From an uncultured Armatimonadota bacterium (GTDB taxonomy: Bacteria; Armatimonadota; Armatimonadia; Armatimonadales; Armatimonadaceae), in assembly GCA_903910385.1 (NCBI GenBank), contig CAIVZM010000016.1, positions 1 through 64,000 on the forward strand: 64,000 nt of DNA. The letters run 5' to 3'. This document shows positions 28,451-36,159 of this stretch, piece after piece. The position numbers were made by a program, and so were the translations under genes. The notes under the pieces were generated by a model, which was given only the letters and a program-made list of their open reading frames with translations, ran no database searches and was not told the origin of the DNA. Within the stretch, counting starts at the first letter, position 1. Every line of letters starts with the position of its first letter.

Positions 28451-28474
28451 GGCGGGCGATTTTTATCGCCCGCC
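28451..28474. terminator. Strong bidirectional terminator
   Basis: GGCGGGCGAT (28451-28460), loop TTTT, ATCGCCCGCC (28465-28474): a perfect 10-bp stem. Seven A precede it (T run on the minus strand) and TTGCGTTTTG follows on the plus strand. Confidence 0.9.
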
Positions 28475-28788
28475 TTGCGTTTTGTCCAGAAGATGTAATT
28501 TCCTCTTTTGCGTTTTTTTTCATTCATCCTACTAAAACTGGGGGCAACAATCCCCTCCTCCGTCCATCGCGCCGAAGTTTCGACCGCATCGATTCGCCTT
28601 GACTATCACGGAACGACAGGTAGAGGAACAACGCAAACAAACGCCTAAGAGAATGTGGGACGGAAAATATTTCTATGGGCAACGTCTTTCCGCTTTCCAT
28701 CTTTGATTTTAGAGTGCGACGATATCATTGGAATTATTTTGAATCTTTAAAGATCATCGAAGATATCCAATTGGAAATGAGGCGCGTG

Positions 28789-29457
28789 ATGCGATTCGAA
28801 GAGGGACAAAAAACCAGCGACGGCTATCTGGCGGTTCCGTCGTCTGGTACGGGGCCAGGAGTTCTTGTCCTCCATGCCTGGTGGGGCTTGAACGATTTCA
28901 TGATTTCGTTATGTAACCGATTGGCGGATTCGGGCTTTGTCGTCGTCGCACCTGATCTGTACTTCGGGGCAATCGCCAATACGGTCTCCGAGGCGGAACG
29001 GTTGCGCGATATCCACAGCGCAAATAAGGAGTCCGCCGGGAAGACGGCATCAGATGCGCTGACTTTCCTGAAAGAACATTCGGCGACGCAGAGCGATACG
29101 GTAGGAGTCCTTGGCTTTTCCCTCGGCGCCTGGTGGTCATTACAGTTGGCGGAACGACATCCTGATATCGTATCCGCTGTCGTTCTCTTCTATGGTCTGG
29201 GCGAGTCGAATTTCGCGGCGACAAAAGCTGCCTATCAGGGACATTTCGCGGAAAACGACCCGTTTGAGCCTCTGGAATTTGTCCCGTTGATGGAATCCCA
29301 GATCAAGAGCGCCGGAAAAGAAGCTGAATTCTTCGTGTATCCCAAAGTCGGGCACTGGTTCTTCGAGTCGAACCGCCCGGATGCCTACAACGCCGAAGCG
29401 GCGCAGCTGGCATATGATAGAACGCTAAACTTCCTGACTCACAAAATTTTGCCATGA
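28789..29457 (+). CDS. Dienelactone hydrolase family protein
   Basis: Predicted cytoplasmic alpha/beta-hydrolase. Core motifs: GVLVLHAWWGLNDFMISLCN (oxyanion region), FVVVAPDLYFG, nucleophile elbow GVLGFSLGAWWSLQLA with Ser in place of the Cys of true carboxymethylenebutenolidase (usual GYCFGG), and the C-terminal His in YPKVGHWFFESNRPDAYN. About 222 residues from the ATG at 28789, which has GAGG 6 nt upstream; the frame is open to 28675 and the exact start is uncertain. The Ser nucleophile suggests an esterase rather than a classical dienelactone hydrolase. Confidence 0.85.
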   Translation: MRFEEGQKTSDGYLAVPSSGTGPGVLVLHAWWGLNDFMISLCNRLADSGFVVVAPDLYFGAIANTVSEAERLRDIHSANKESAGKTASDALTFLKEHSATQSDTVGVLGFSLGAWWSLQLAERHPDIVSAVVLFYGLGESNFAATKAAYQGHFAENDPFEPLEFVPLMESQIKSAGKEAEFFVYPKVGHWFFESNRPDAYNAEAAQLAYDRTLNFLTHKILP

Positions 29458-29496
29458 TAGAAGCTAAACAATACTACAGTCTTCGGGAGAAATTGA

Positions 29497-30327
29497 ATGC
29501 CGAATCCTCTATCCACTAACCCGTTACCCGCCCGCCCGCCGATTGCGGATCGAGAAAACTGGATGGCGCAAGTCGCCGCGTTGCGTATCCGCGAAAAGGC
29601 GCACACTCGCGAAGGCGACGCTATCGCCGCCGCACGCCGCCGCCTGCCAATGGTCGAAGTGGATCCTTCGATTCTGGTCATCGGTAAGAACGGCGCGATC
29701 CCGCTGATCGAGACATTTGAGGGACGCACCCAACTTTTCGCGTCCTACCATATGTGGCATGACGGCGAACCGGCGGAACGACAATGCGAGGGTTGCTCCT
29801 TCAATTCCGGTCAGATGCGGGAACTTTCGTATCTGCACGCCCGCGATGTGACGTATGCCGTCTTCTGCGAAGGCCCCTTCGATGCCAGTGATCGCTACCG
29901 TGCGTTCATGGGTTGGGAAATGCCATGGTATTCGGTGCCGGAGTCGTCCGTGGACGGCCTGATAGCGGGACGGCACTTCGGTATGAAGGTGTGCTACCTG
30001 CGCGATAGCGACCGTGTGTTCGAAACATATTGGACCACTGCCCGCGGGTGCGAAGTAATGAATGGCACTTTCGGCATCCTCGATATGACAGTCTATGGAC
30101 GGCAGGAGCATTTTGAGGACTCCCCTGAAGGCTGGCCTGTTCTTTACGGCGCCAATAGCAACTCCTACCGCCTGATGGAAAATGGTTCCGCACCAACCAC
30201 CGGACGAGGCGGTCGCCCCACCCCACAATGGTACCGTCTCGCCGCCGGATTCAGTGATGATCTTGGTTACGGGCAATCCAACGCCCCCTCCGCCGATACC
30301 CCGGACGAAGAATCCTGCTGCCACTAA
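29497..30327 (+). CDS. DUF899 thioredoxin-like protein
   Basis: 276 residues of the DUF899 family, thioredoxin-fold proteins of predicted dithiol-disulfide oxidoreductase type. Diagnostic stretches: AARRRLPMVEVD, LFASYHMWHDGEPAERQCEG with C-x-x-C (CEGC) in the family position, FNSGQMRELSYLHARDVTYA, YRAFMGWEMPWYS and a late GCEVMNGTFGILDMTVYGRQ. The C-terminus ends in ESCCH. It follows the hydrolase gene after 39 nt and may share its transcript. The physiological substrate of the family is unknown. Confidence 0.85.
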   Translation: MPNPLSTNPLPARPPIADRENWMAQVAALRIREKAHTREGDAIAAARRRLPMVEVDPSILVIGKNGAIPLIETFEGRTQLFASYHMWHDGEPAERQCEGCSFNSGQMRELSYLHARDVTYAVFCEGPFDASDRYRAFMGWEMPWYSVPESSVDGLIAGRHFGMKVCYLRDSDRVFETYWTTARGCEVMNGTFGILDMTVYGRQEHFEDSPEGWPVLYGANSNSYRLMENGSAPTTGRGGRPTPQWYRLAAGFSDDLGYGQSNAPSADTPDEESCCH

Positions 30328-30400
30328 GAGGTTTTTGCCTCCCACCCCCCATACAATGGAGGAGTTCACAAGGGGAGTTCGGTAGAAGTCCCTATTCGCC

Positions 30401-30728
30401 CCCCTGCCCCCGCAAGCGGGGGAGACTGGCTTGCCCCCCGCTTGTGGACACGTTTCAAATCCCCCCGCCCCCGCAAGCGGGGGAGCCTGTTGGGTATCGG
30501 CGGCGAAGTCTCCCCCGCAAGTGGGGGAGACTGGGTATCGCCGGCAAGTCTGGATAGGTCGTAGTCAAGTCGCCCCGAAAGCGGGGGAGACTGACATCAA
30601 ATCTGAACTCCCCCATAAATGGGGAAATTCAGAGCGTCAGGTTTTCAGGAATCTTTCCGTCATCGCTCACTACCTACAAGAGGTAGAGTTCAGCCGGTTT
30701 TTCTGACTCCCCTATTTATGGGGGTTGG
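30401..30728. repeat. Cluster of GC-rich palindromes (REP-like)
   Basis: Several imperfect copies of the unit CCCCCGCAAGCGGGGGAGAC and relatives lie between two genes: 30407-30422, 30468-30483, 30512-30527 (GTGGGGG arm) and 30572-30587 (CGCCCCGAAAGCGGGGG). Each can form a stem with a 2-4 nt loop, and most are followed by GAGACTG or GAGCCTG. Two related AT-centred forms occur, CCCCATAAATGGGG at 30611-30624 and its inverted relative at 30709-30724; a degenerate inverted copy is at 30433-30445. Spacing is irregular (39-61 bp) and the intervals are not alike in length, so it is not a CRISPR array. Confidence 0.85.
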
Positions 30729-30748
30729 GAGCCAAAACCTACTGACTC

Positions 30749-32002
30749 CTAATCCTGTCGGCGGCGGATCAGTGCGATGGCGCCGGGGATCATGCCCAGA
30801 GCCATCAGACCCAGTGCGCCCGGTTCCGGGGCGGCGCTGGCGGCGAATACGAGAAATTGCGTATTCTGTGGAGCGCTTCCCGGTCCATTGATGGCGAGGC
30901 TGAAGTTATCATCGGCAACGAGAACCAGAGAGCGCCGTCCATCGGCAAGGGTTGGTCCAAACGTCATGCCTTCGACATTGTCCAACCGAATGCCCAGCGT
31001 TTTGAGATCGTATAGTAACGTTTTCTGCACCGGGACATAGCTGGCTCCTGCGAGGCTGGACAGACTGCTGACATCGGTGGCGCCATTCAGAGAGAACTGG
31101 TATAGCTTGATGTCGTACCCGGTTCCGGGTGCGCCGACGGTGTAGGAACGTTCCATCGCCAGATAGCTGTCCGGTCCCAACGTCAGCATTTCTACCAATC
31201 CGCCGACTGCGAAGTTGCCGCCCGTTGGGGGGACGACTACCGGGTCGACATTGTATACATATTGCGCTGCCGCCTGCCCGGTCGCCAGATCGAACATCAA
31301 TAGACGCGAGGGACTGAATGCGCCGCTGGCGGATGTCGGGCCATCCTGTTTCAGAGCGTTTTCCGTTCCGGTCAGCAAGCGACGGTTATCCGAAGTAAGG
31401 GTTGCGGATTCAAATGCCAGATTGTTACGAATACCCACGTTCAAGCCGCCGGGAAGGTTAGCAGTAAACTGAGAAGGCGCCAACATCTGACGGATTTGCT
31501 TGCCCGTCGTCAGGTCGAACTGGTACACGGACGGGCTGATCAGCGAGTGTCCCGACAGTCCGCCGGAATCTCCTTCACTGGAAATATAAACCGACTTGCC
31601 ATCCGGGGACAGCGCGACGCTTTCTAGGTCGGTAGCGAAGTTGGCGAACGGCGTCCCCGACCCGTCAAGCAGGGTAGTGGCGCTGTTGAAGGTGACATCA
31701 CTGTTGCTGAACGCGCCGCCGGTGATGTTCAGATTAAGCGAATAGAACCGTGGACGACTGCCTTCCGGGCTTTCATTCCCGCGATCATCGGAGTTGGCAA
31801 TATATCGATTGTTGGCGGCATCATATCGAATGCCGGAGAGCCCGCCTACGGTCTTTCCATCGACAGCGACACTACGCGCCGGGAAATTCGCCTGCCCCAG
31901 AAATTGCAAATCCTGAAGACGTTGCGCGTTCGCGACGCCACAGAGGGATGGGATCAGCGCCAGAATGCCGGTTACCGCACCGAGAGGATAATAGGAGCGC
32001 AT
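30749..32002 (-). CDS. Phytase-like secreted protein with PEP-CTERM anchor
   Basis: 417 residues of the esterase-like activity of phytase family, a beta-propeller-type domain. A signal peptide ends near VANAQ; internal landmarks are VGGLSGIRYDAANNRYIANS (DDRG follows), FATDLESVALSPDGKSVYIS, LESVAL-type acid residues, VEGMTFGPTLADGRRSLVLV and ADDNF. The C-terminus APEPGALGLMALGMIPGAIA followed by LIRRRQD is a PEP-CTERM sorting signal, so the protein should be processed by an exosortase (encoded elsewhere) and attached at or released from the surface. The promoter has a Pho-box-like pair of repeats, in keeping with phosphate release from organic esters. Confidence 0.85.
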   Translation of the reverse strand: MRSYYPLGAVTGILALIPSLCGVANAQRLQDLQFLGQANFPARSVAVDGKTVGGLSGIRYDAANNRYIANSDDRGNESPEGSRPRFYSLNLNITGGAFSNSDVTFNSATTLLDGSGTPFANFATDLESVALSPDGKSVYISSEGDSGGLSGHSLISPSVYQFDLTTGKQIRQMLAPSQFTANLPGGLNVGIRNNLAFESATLTSDNRRLLTGTENALKQDGPTSASGAFSPSRLLMFDLATGQAAAQYVYNVDPVVVPPTGGNFAVGGLVEMLTLGPDSYLAMERSYTVGAPGTGYDIKLYQFSLNGATDVSSLSSLAGASYVPVQKTLLYDLKTLGIRLDNVEGMTFGPTLADGRRSLVLVADDNFSLAINGPGSAPQNTQFLVFAASAAPEPGALGLMALGMIPGAIALIRRRQD

Positions 32003-32013
32003 GGGATTCCTTT

Positions 32014-32047
32014 CAGGAAGGGCAAAGCGTTAATAACGCCCTTCCTG
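32014..32047 (-). promoter_or_regulatory. Hairpin in the 5' leader of the phytase-like gene
   Basis: CAGGAAGGGC (32014-32023) pairs perfectly with GCCCTTCCTG (32038-32047), and GTTA/TAAC pairs inside. It starts about where transcription from the -10 at 32053-32058 should begin, and the ribosome site AAAGGAA follows directly, so it may stabilise the mRNA or affect translation. Confidence 0.6.
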
Positions 32048-32052
32048 CAGTG

Positions 32053-32085
32053 ATGGTACCTATGCCATATTAAGCCTTCTTTAAG
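32053..32085 (-). promoter_or_regulatory. Pho-box-like promoter of the phytase-like gene
   Basis: On the minus strand: CTTAAAGA-AGG-CTTAATAT (11-bp period), then GGCATAGG (8 nt), then TACCAT as -10. The same architecture precedes the PEP-CTERM/phoD and pit genes in this window. There is no -35 hexamer, as expected for a PhoB-type activated promoter. Confidence 0.7.
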
Positions 32086-32363
32086 GTTGTAACCGAAACA
32101 AGCATTCTCTTGATTTGAGCTCGAATGAGGTACTTTCCCGAACAGGAGAACCTGATATATACGGGGCTTTCCCAATTCACGGTAACGTCCTGGCTACGCG
32201 TCGCTTATGATCAGCACAGTAAATGGGGCTTATCTGGCGCAAACTATACCCGAAGTCTCGATGACATTCCTGATCAGGGTCACGCATTTCGCGCCATTAC
32301 AGCGACCGAAAAGCTTCAATCAGGTATTGAAAGCGTTCCAGCGTCGCATCTCCCCATCGCTCC
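32086..32363. other. Non-coding stretch downstream of the oxidoreductase gene
   Basis: Together with the promoter and leader this makes a 361-nt gap. A plus-strand frame (32125-32367, 80 codons) runs through it but has no family, signal peptide or good ribosome site. I see no clear terminator for the minus-strand operon that ends at 32364. Confidence 0.3.
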
Positions 32364-33677
32364 CTAAAATTGGACGAGATCAGCTACAGGAACTGGTTGC
32401 CCGGTCTGGAAGGAGAGATTCGCGGCGATTCCGGTCAGGATAGAGTAAGCGCCGTCCCGGTATCCCGCCGCATGACCGAGGGGATCGATTTCATCGGACG
32501 GGTCGAATAAATCGCGCAGCAGGCGACGGTCGCCGCCGCCGTGTCCGCCTTCGTTCTCCGGGACGCTCACATCATACGGCTTGCCCCACAACGGACGAAC
32601 GCGGATCAAGGCGGGTTCGTGGATTTCCACTTCTTCCGTGCCATCCGCAGTTCGGGAGTTGGTATCGCCGGTTCCGCCGCTGATATAGGAATTTTCGTGG
32701 ATTTCCGCTTCCAATCGTCCCTTAGTCCCGTTGAACGCGATCCGCCATCCCTCCCACGGAGAATAGGCGGTCAGGTGGTAGGTCATGGTTGCGCCACTGG
32801 CGTAGCGCACCATGACCGCCATGTCGTCCTCGATAGAGATGCCATCGGCGAAGACGGATCGGTCGCGGATATAGCCATCCTCCGCTTCCGCCGCGCCGCC
32901 GTAAAGGGCATTGAGTTGCGTATGTTCGGTGATATCAAGAGAAAACGGGTCATTTTTCACCGCTTCTGTTGGTTTACCCCGGTCATGGAAGTCAGAGACG
33001 CCCCGCTTTTCGGCGTTCTCGCGTCCGTAGAAGGCGAGTTTGCCCATGCCGAAGACCGTCACCGGATGGGATGCAATCCACCAGTTCAACACATCGAAAT
33101 GATGGGTCGCCTTGTGAACCATCAGACCACCGGAATTGCGCTTGTCCCGATGCCAGCGACGGAAATAGTCCGCCCCATGCCGGGTATCCAGCAGCCACTC
33201 GAAATGGACAGACACCACTTCGCCGATGACGCCGCTCTGGATCAGTTCTCGGATTTTACTGGCGCGAGGAGAGTAGCGATAGTTGAACGTGACCGTCAGT
33301 TTGCGTCCTGTCGCCGCAATGGTGTCGATGATGCGCTGGCAACGCGGCGCATCAATGGTCATCGGCTTTTCGGAGATCACATCGCAACTGGCGTTCATGG
33401 CTCGGACGATGTACTCGTCGTGCGTCCGGTCGATACTGGTAACAATGACAGTCTCCACACGATTTTCCGCTATCATTTGTTCGAACTGCGCGGGTTTGTA
33501 GGTCGGAACCGGTTTCGCGTCTCGCTTCTTCAGATAGAACGCATTCCAGTAATCCATCCGCGCCTGATTCGTATCGCAGTACGCGACCATCTCCCCGGAA
33601 TGGCGAAAGTCCGTCAGGAGAGCGTCCGTATACATCGAGGAGCGACTACCGAGCCCAATAATGGCGTATCGTTTCAT
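32364..33677 (-). CDS. Gfo/Idh/MocA family oxidoreductase
   Basis: Predicted NAD(P)-dependent sugar or inositol dehydrogenase-like enzyme, 437 residues. The Rossmann fold opens with RYAIIGLGSRSSMYTDAL, followed by VIVTSIDRTHDEYIVRAMNA, the family's EKPMTIDAPRC with the conserved Lys, and RKLTVTFNYRYSPRASKIRE. The catalytic-domain stretch GGLMVHKATHHFDVLNWWIA contains the usual Lys/His region. Longer than typical (about 350), with extra C-terminal segments. Its ATG overlaps the stop of nagA by four bases (33674-33677), so it is translated downstream of NagA and probably processes a related amino sugar or its glycoside. Confidence 0.92.
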   Translation of the reverse strand: MKRYAIIGLGSRSSMYTDALLTDFRHSGEMVAYCDTNQARMDYWNAFYLKKRDAKPVPTYKPAQFEQMIAENRVETVIVTSIDRTHDEYIVRAMNASCDVISEKPMTIDAPRCQRIIDTIAATGRKLTVTFNYRYSPRASKIRELIQSGVIGEVVSVHFEWLLDTRHGADYFRRWHRDKRNSGGLMVHKATHHFDVLNWWIASHPVTVFGMGKLAFYGRENAEKRGVSDFHDRGKPTEAVKNDPFSLDITEHTQLNALYGGAAEAEDGYIRDRSVFADGISIEDDMAVMVRYASGATMTYHLTAYSPWEGWRIAFNGTKGRLEAEIHENSYISGGTGDTNSRTADGTEEVEIHEPALIRVRPLWGKPYDVSVPENEGGHGGGDRRLLRDLFDPSDEIDPLGHAAGYRDGAYSILTGIAANLSFQTGQPVPVADLVQF

Positions 33678-34621
33678 AGCGCAATTGTACCTTTTTGAGA
33701 ATATCCGCTTGAAAAAATCAAGGACGACGGGTTTTGCTTCGTCAACCGGGCGACTTCATCCTCGTTCAGCCCGACGTGATCCCGCAGGTTGTCTGCACTT
33801 TGTTGCATAGTAACTGCCGCGCCGACCAGATGCGAGTTGTCGGGCGCACGCGCCGCGCCATCATCACCGACCACTACTTCCCAACGGGAGAGTCGGTATC
33901 GTCCCGGCCCCAGTCCAGCGGCGGCTATGGCATCGGTCACAATGACACTCCGTTCGATCCCGGCGATCTTCAGGTAGTTCTTCAGGGCGAAAAACGGAAT
34001 ATGGACGCCGTCGGCTATAAAGCAGATAGTAAGACGCTCACTTCGGCTCAGGGCGCGTTGGATGATATTGTCGTGCCGCGCCATTTGCATCGGGCAACCG
34101 TTGCCCAGATGCGTGAACATCGAAAGCCCAGCATCGATGGCGGCATCCAGAACATCCCGCGACGGATCACAGTGTCCTGCGGCGACAATGATTCCTTCAT
34201 TCGCCAGATAGCGGGTGACGGTCAGGTTGTCATCGTTTTCCGGCGCAAGGGTGACAATTCGGGTCAATCCCTCGGCGGCATCCAGCAGTCGCTTCATGCC
34301 ATCCACATCGGCGGGACGGATAGCATCTTCCGGGTGCGCTCCCCGGTAGCCGGGCGCAGGATTGAGGAACGGTCCCTCGATATGTATTCCCGCGATCAAA
34401 CGTTGCGCCAGAGGGTCGGCGCCACGCAGTCGCGTGATCTGTCGCAATCGCGCCTCCATAATGCTGATTTCTTCCGTGATGACCGTCGCCAGAATCGCAG
34501 AGACGCCTTCCGCCGACAGTCGGTCACAGGCGAGATGCAATTTTTCGGCATCAAGGTCGTCCTGATTGAAATCCACCCCGGCATACCCGTTCACCTGTAA
34601 ATCGATAAATCCCGCGTCCAT
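33674..34621 (-). CDS. nagA: N-acetylglucosamine-6-phosphate deacetylase, short form
   Basis: Amidohydrolase expected to remove the acetyl group from GlcNAc-6-phosphate. Metal and active-site motifs: FIDLQVNGYAGVDFN at the very start, AGIHIEGPFLNPAPGYRGAH with the metal-binding Glu, VAAGHCDPSRD and MFTHLGNGCP with metal-binding His residues, FIADGVHIP and the catalytic Asp in VIVTDAIAAAGLGPGRY. At 315 residues it lacks the N-terminal beta-sandwich (about 50 residues) of standard NagA; AGAGGTCAGC just before the ATG shows the short start is real. nagB is at 47176-47916, not in this operon. Confidence 0.88.
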   Translation of the reverse strand: MDAGFIDLQVNGYAGVDFNQDDLDAEKLHLACDRLSAEGVSAILATVITEEISIMEARLRQITRLRGADPLAQRLIAGIHIEGPFLNPAPGYRGAHPEDAIRPADVDGMKRLLDAAEGLTRIVTLAPENDDNLTVTRYLANEGIIVAAGHCDPSRDVLDAAIDAGLSMFTHLGNGCPMQMARHDNIIQRALSRSERLTICFIADGVHIPFFALKNYLKIAGIERSVIVTDAIAAAGLGPGRYRLSRWEVVVGDDGAARAPDNSHLVGAAVTMQQSADNLRDHVGLNEDEVARLTKQNPSSLIFSSGYSQKGTIAL

Positions 34622-34745
34622 GCTGACCTCTTTTCATGATTGATCCGCAGGGTATCCTCATCCTCAGGGAATTGCCAGAACGATCCCATCGATACGATGC
34701 GTCCTCAAGATACAGAATTATTCTCAGGGTCAAGCGACGATGAAA

Positions 34746-34804
34746 TCGTAACAATTTACGACATAATTCGGATTCGATTGCCAAATCAAACGATTTATCG
34801 TAAA
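34746..34804. promoter_or_regulatory. Two AT-rich palindromes upstream of nagA
   Basis: TCGTAA-CAAT-TTACGA (34746-34761) and TTTA-TCG-TAAA (34794-34804) both contain the TCGTAA/TTACGA core and lie 33 bp apart between the divergent nagA and pseudopilin genes (gap 34622-34925). They could be operators for a sugar-responsive repressor. No clear -35/-10 pair was assigned. Confidence 0.5.
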
Positions 34805-34925
34805 ATCCCCACAAAAGCCCGGTGGAGCAAACGGCTCTCACCGTTACGAGGGTGTCTTATATTCGCTATTATTTTCAAAAGACGCCAGGTTCAGCATAGC
34901 GCCCCGGGGCGCGGGAGTATAGCCA

Positions 34926-35774
34926 GTGATTCATCCCCCTTCGTTTATGTCTGAGGATGCGCCCTCGATTCAGGCGCTCCAGTCGCGTAAATGCGACGCT
35001 TTTACGCTGATCGAATTGCTCGTCGTTATCGCCATTATCGCCATTCTTGCCGCTATCCTTTTTCCCGTTTTCGCTCAGGCGCGGGAACGCGCTCGCGCGA
35101 TTTCCTGCCTCTCTAACATGAAGCAACTCGGACTTGGTCTGATGATGTACAGTCAGGACTTTGACGAAAGTTTCCCCCGATGTACGTTCTACGGTGGCGA
35201 TACCGCATTTGACCTGAACTGGCGCAATGTCATTTATCCGTATGTCAAGAGCGTCGATGTGTACGCCTGCCCTTCCAATCCGGCAGGACGACGGCGCGAT
35301 CAGGCAGGCGCGATCAATGGGCCTGGCGGCAAGATGGCAGGTGGATACGGCATGAACGCGATTGCGACCAGTTGGGTTCCCGCCGACTGGGGGTACGATG
35401 CCACCGTCCTCAGCAACGCTAATATCACAAGGCCATCCGACCTGATCATGATCGGCGAAGCGGTCGCCTTCGACCCGACGGTCGACATAGGCTACGGCAT
35501 TCTGGGAAGCTCCTGCGACCAGAAACGCGCTTATCAGCACTTCGGAAATGGTCAAAGCCCCAACTCCGGTACCCCCGTTAACTGGATTTTCGCGGACGGT
35601 CACGCCAAATCCCTGAAGTGGAAGCAGACTATCATTCCCCTCAACAAGAACGGGTGGGAACTCAACCCCAGCCAGGAACCGGGCAATATCAATATCCATG
35701 CGGATGATGGCGACTTCGATTACCCCAGCAAGAACACCACCGACGATTCTGGAATCTGTCCTCGTCTTCGGTAA
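34926..35774 (+). CDS. Pseudopilin, DUF1559-like (module 1)
   Basis: 282 residues with a type IV prepilin leader: a short basic region, then the cleavage/methylation motif [20 protein letters not shown] and [20 protein letters not shown]. The pilin body contains [14 protein letters not shown] and ends with a Phe-Ala-Asp-Gly-His signature ([14 protein letters not shown]) related to the H-X9-DG motif of DUF1559 proteins. Expected to be processed by prepilin peptidase and assembled or displayed in the envelope. Start is a GTG at 34926 or ATG at 34947. It begins the first pilin/CRTAC1 module. Confidence 0.88.
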   Translation: MIHPPSFMSEDAPSIQALQSRKCDAFTLIELLVVIAIIAILAAILFPVFAQARERARAISCLSNMKQLGLGLMMYSQDFDESFPRCTFYGGDTAFDLNWRNVIYPYVKSVDVYACPSNPAGRRRDQAGAINGPGGKMAGGYGMNAIATSWVPADWGYDATVLSNANITRPSDLIMIGEAVAFDPTVDIGYGILGSSCDQKRAYQHFGNGQSPNSGTPVNWIFADGHAKSLKWKQTIIPLNKNGWELNPSQEPGNINIHADDGDFDYPSKNTTDDSGICPRLR

Positions 35775-35788
35775 CAAGAAACACGGGC

Positions 35789-35825
35789 TGAAGTTGACAG
35801 AAATTTAAAATAGATGTCAACTTCA
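35789..35825. promoter_or_regulatory. Perfect 11-bp inverted repeat after the pseudopilin gene
   Basis: TGAAGTTGACA (35789-35799) and TGTCAACTTCA (35815-35825) are exact reverse complements separated by 15 AT-rich bases. No T run follows, so it is either a weak terminator, a processing hairpin or a protein-binding site. A related GTCAAC/GTTGAC repeat occurs 258 bp later. Confidence 0.7.
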
Positions 35826-35857
35826 TCGCCCACCCACTAAAGGATTCACCATTTCCC

Positions 35858-36052
35858 ATGAAACGTTTTATTGTCGGGACGCTCTCCTTTCTCTGCCTCT
35901 GGGTTTCGCTTTCCGGTTGCTCGGTAGGTGAGGAACAAGCGCCGCCAGGAGCGCTAGACCCGCCGAAAATGACCCGACCCGATATCTCTGTCAAGCCCGG
36001 CAAGAAGTCGCAGGCGGATAAAATGAAGATGCGGGAGAGCATGGGACGTTGA
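35858..36052 (+). CDS. Small lipoprotein, 64 residues
   Basis: Signal peptide MKRFIVGTLSFLCLWVSLSG ending in the lipobox LSGC (Cys at about 21), then a hydrophilic, Pro/Lys-rich tail (PPGALDPPKMTRPD, KPGKKSQADKMKMRESMGR). No known domain. It sits between the pseudopilin and the TPR/CRTAC1 genes; the corresponding position in module 2 holds a small single-helix membrane protein, suggesting a related role in anchoring. Confidence 0.75.
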   Translation: MKRFIVGTLSFLCLWVSLSGCSVGEEQAPPGALDPPKMTRPDISVKPGKKSQADKMKMRESMGR

Positions 36053-36082
36053 ATATCGTTGCATCGGCGACTGTAGCGTGTT

Positions 36083-36101
36083 GTCAACTGCAAAGGTTGA
36101 C
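36083..36101. promoter_or_regulatory. GTCAAC/GTTGAC inverted repeat before the TPR gene
   Basis: GTCAAC (36083-36088), 7 nt, GTTGAC (36096-36101), 59 bp upstream of the TPR gene. It shares its half-site with the larger repeat at 35789-35825. Confidence 0.5.
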
Positions 36102-36159
36102 GGTGCACCCGGCGTTCCTGTATGCGAGTATGCTTAAATGACCCCATCCTGAAGAACTC

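Noticed and set aside
29524-30369. 281-codon minus-strand frame opposite the DUF899 gene
   Set aside because: Antisense of a recognised gene; no ribosome site or family.
30401-30728. CRISPR array
   Set aside because: Repeats are short palindromes of varying sequence and orientation, the intervals differ in length and no cas gene is nearby.
32541-33698. 385-codon plus-strand frame opposite the Gfo/Idh/MocA gene
   Set aside because: It is the exact antisense of a clearly coding gene, with His/Arg/Asp-rich nonsense composition and no family; an effect of codon bias.
33734-34600. 288-codon plus-strand frame opposite nagA
   Set aside because: Antisense of nagA; translation has no domain, signal or membrane segment.
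34875-35777. 300-codon minus-strand frame opposite the first pseudopilin gene
   Set aside because: Antisense of the prepilin gene, whose leader and H/DG signature are unmistakable.
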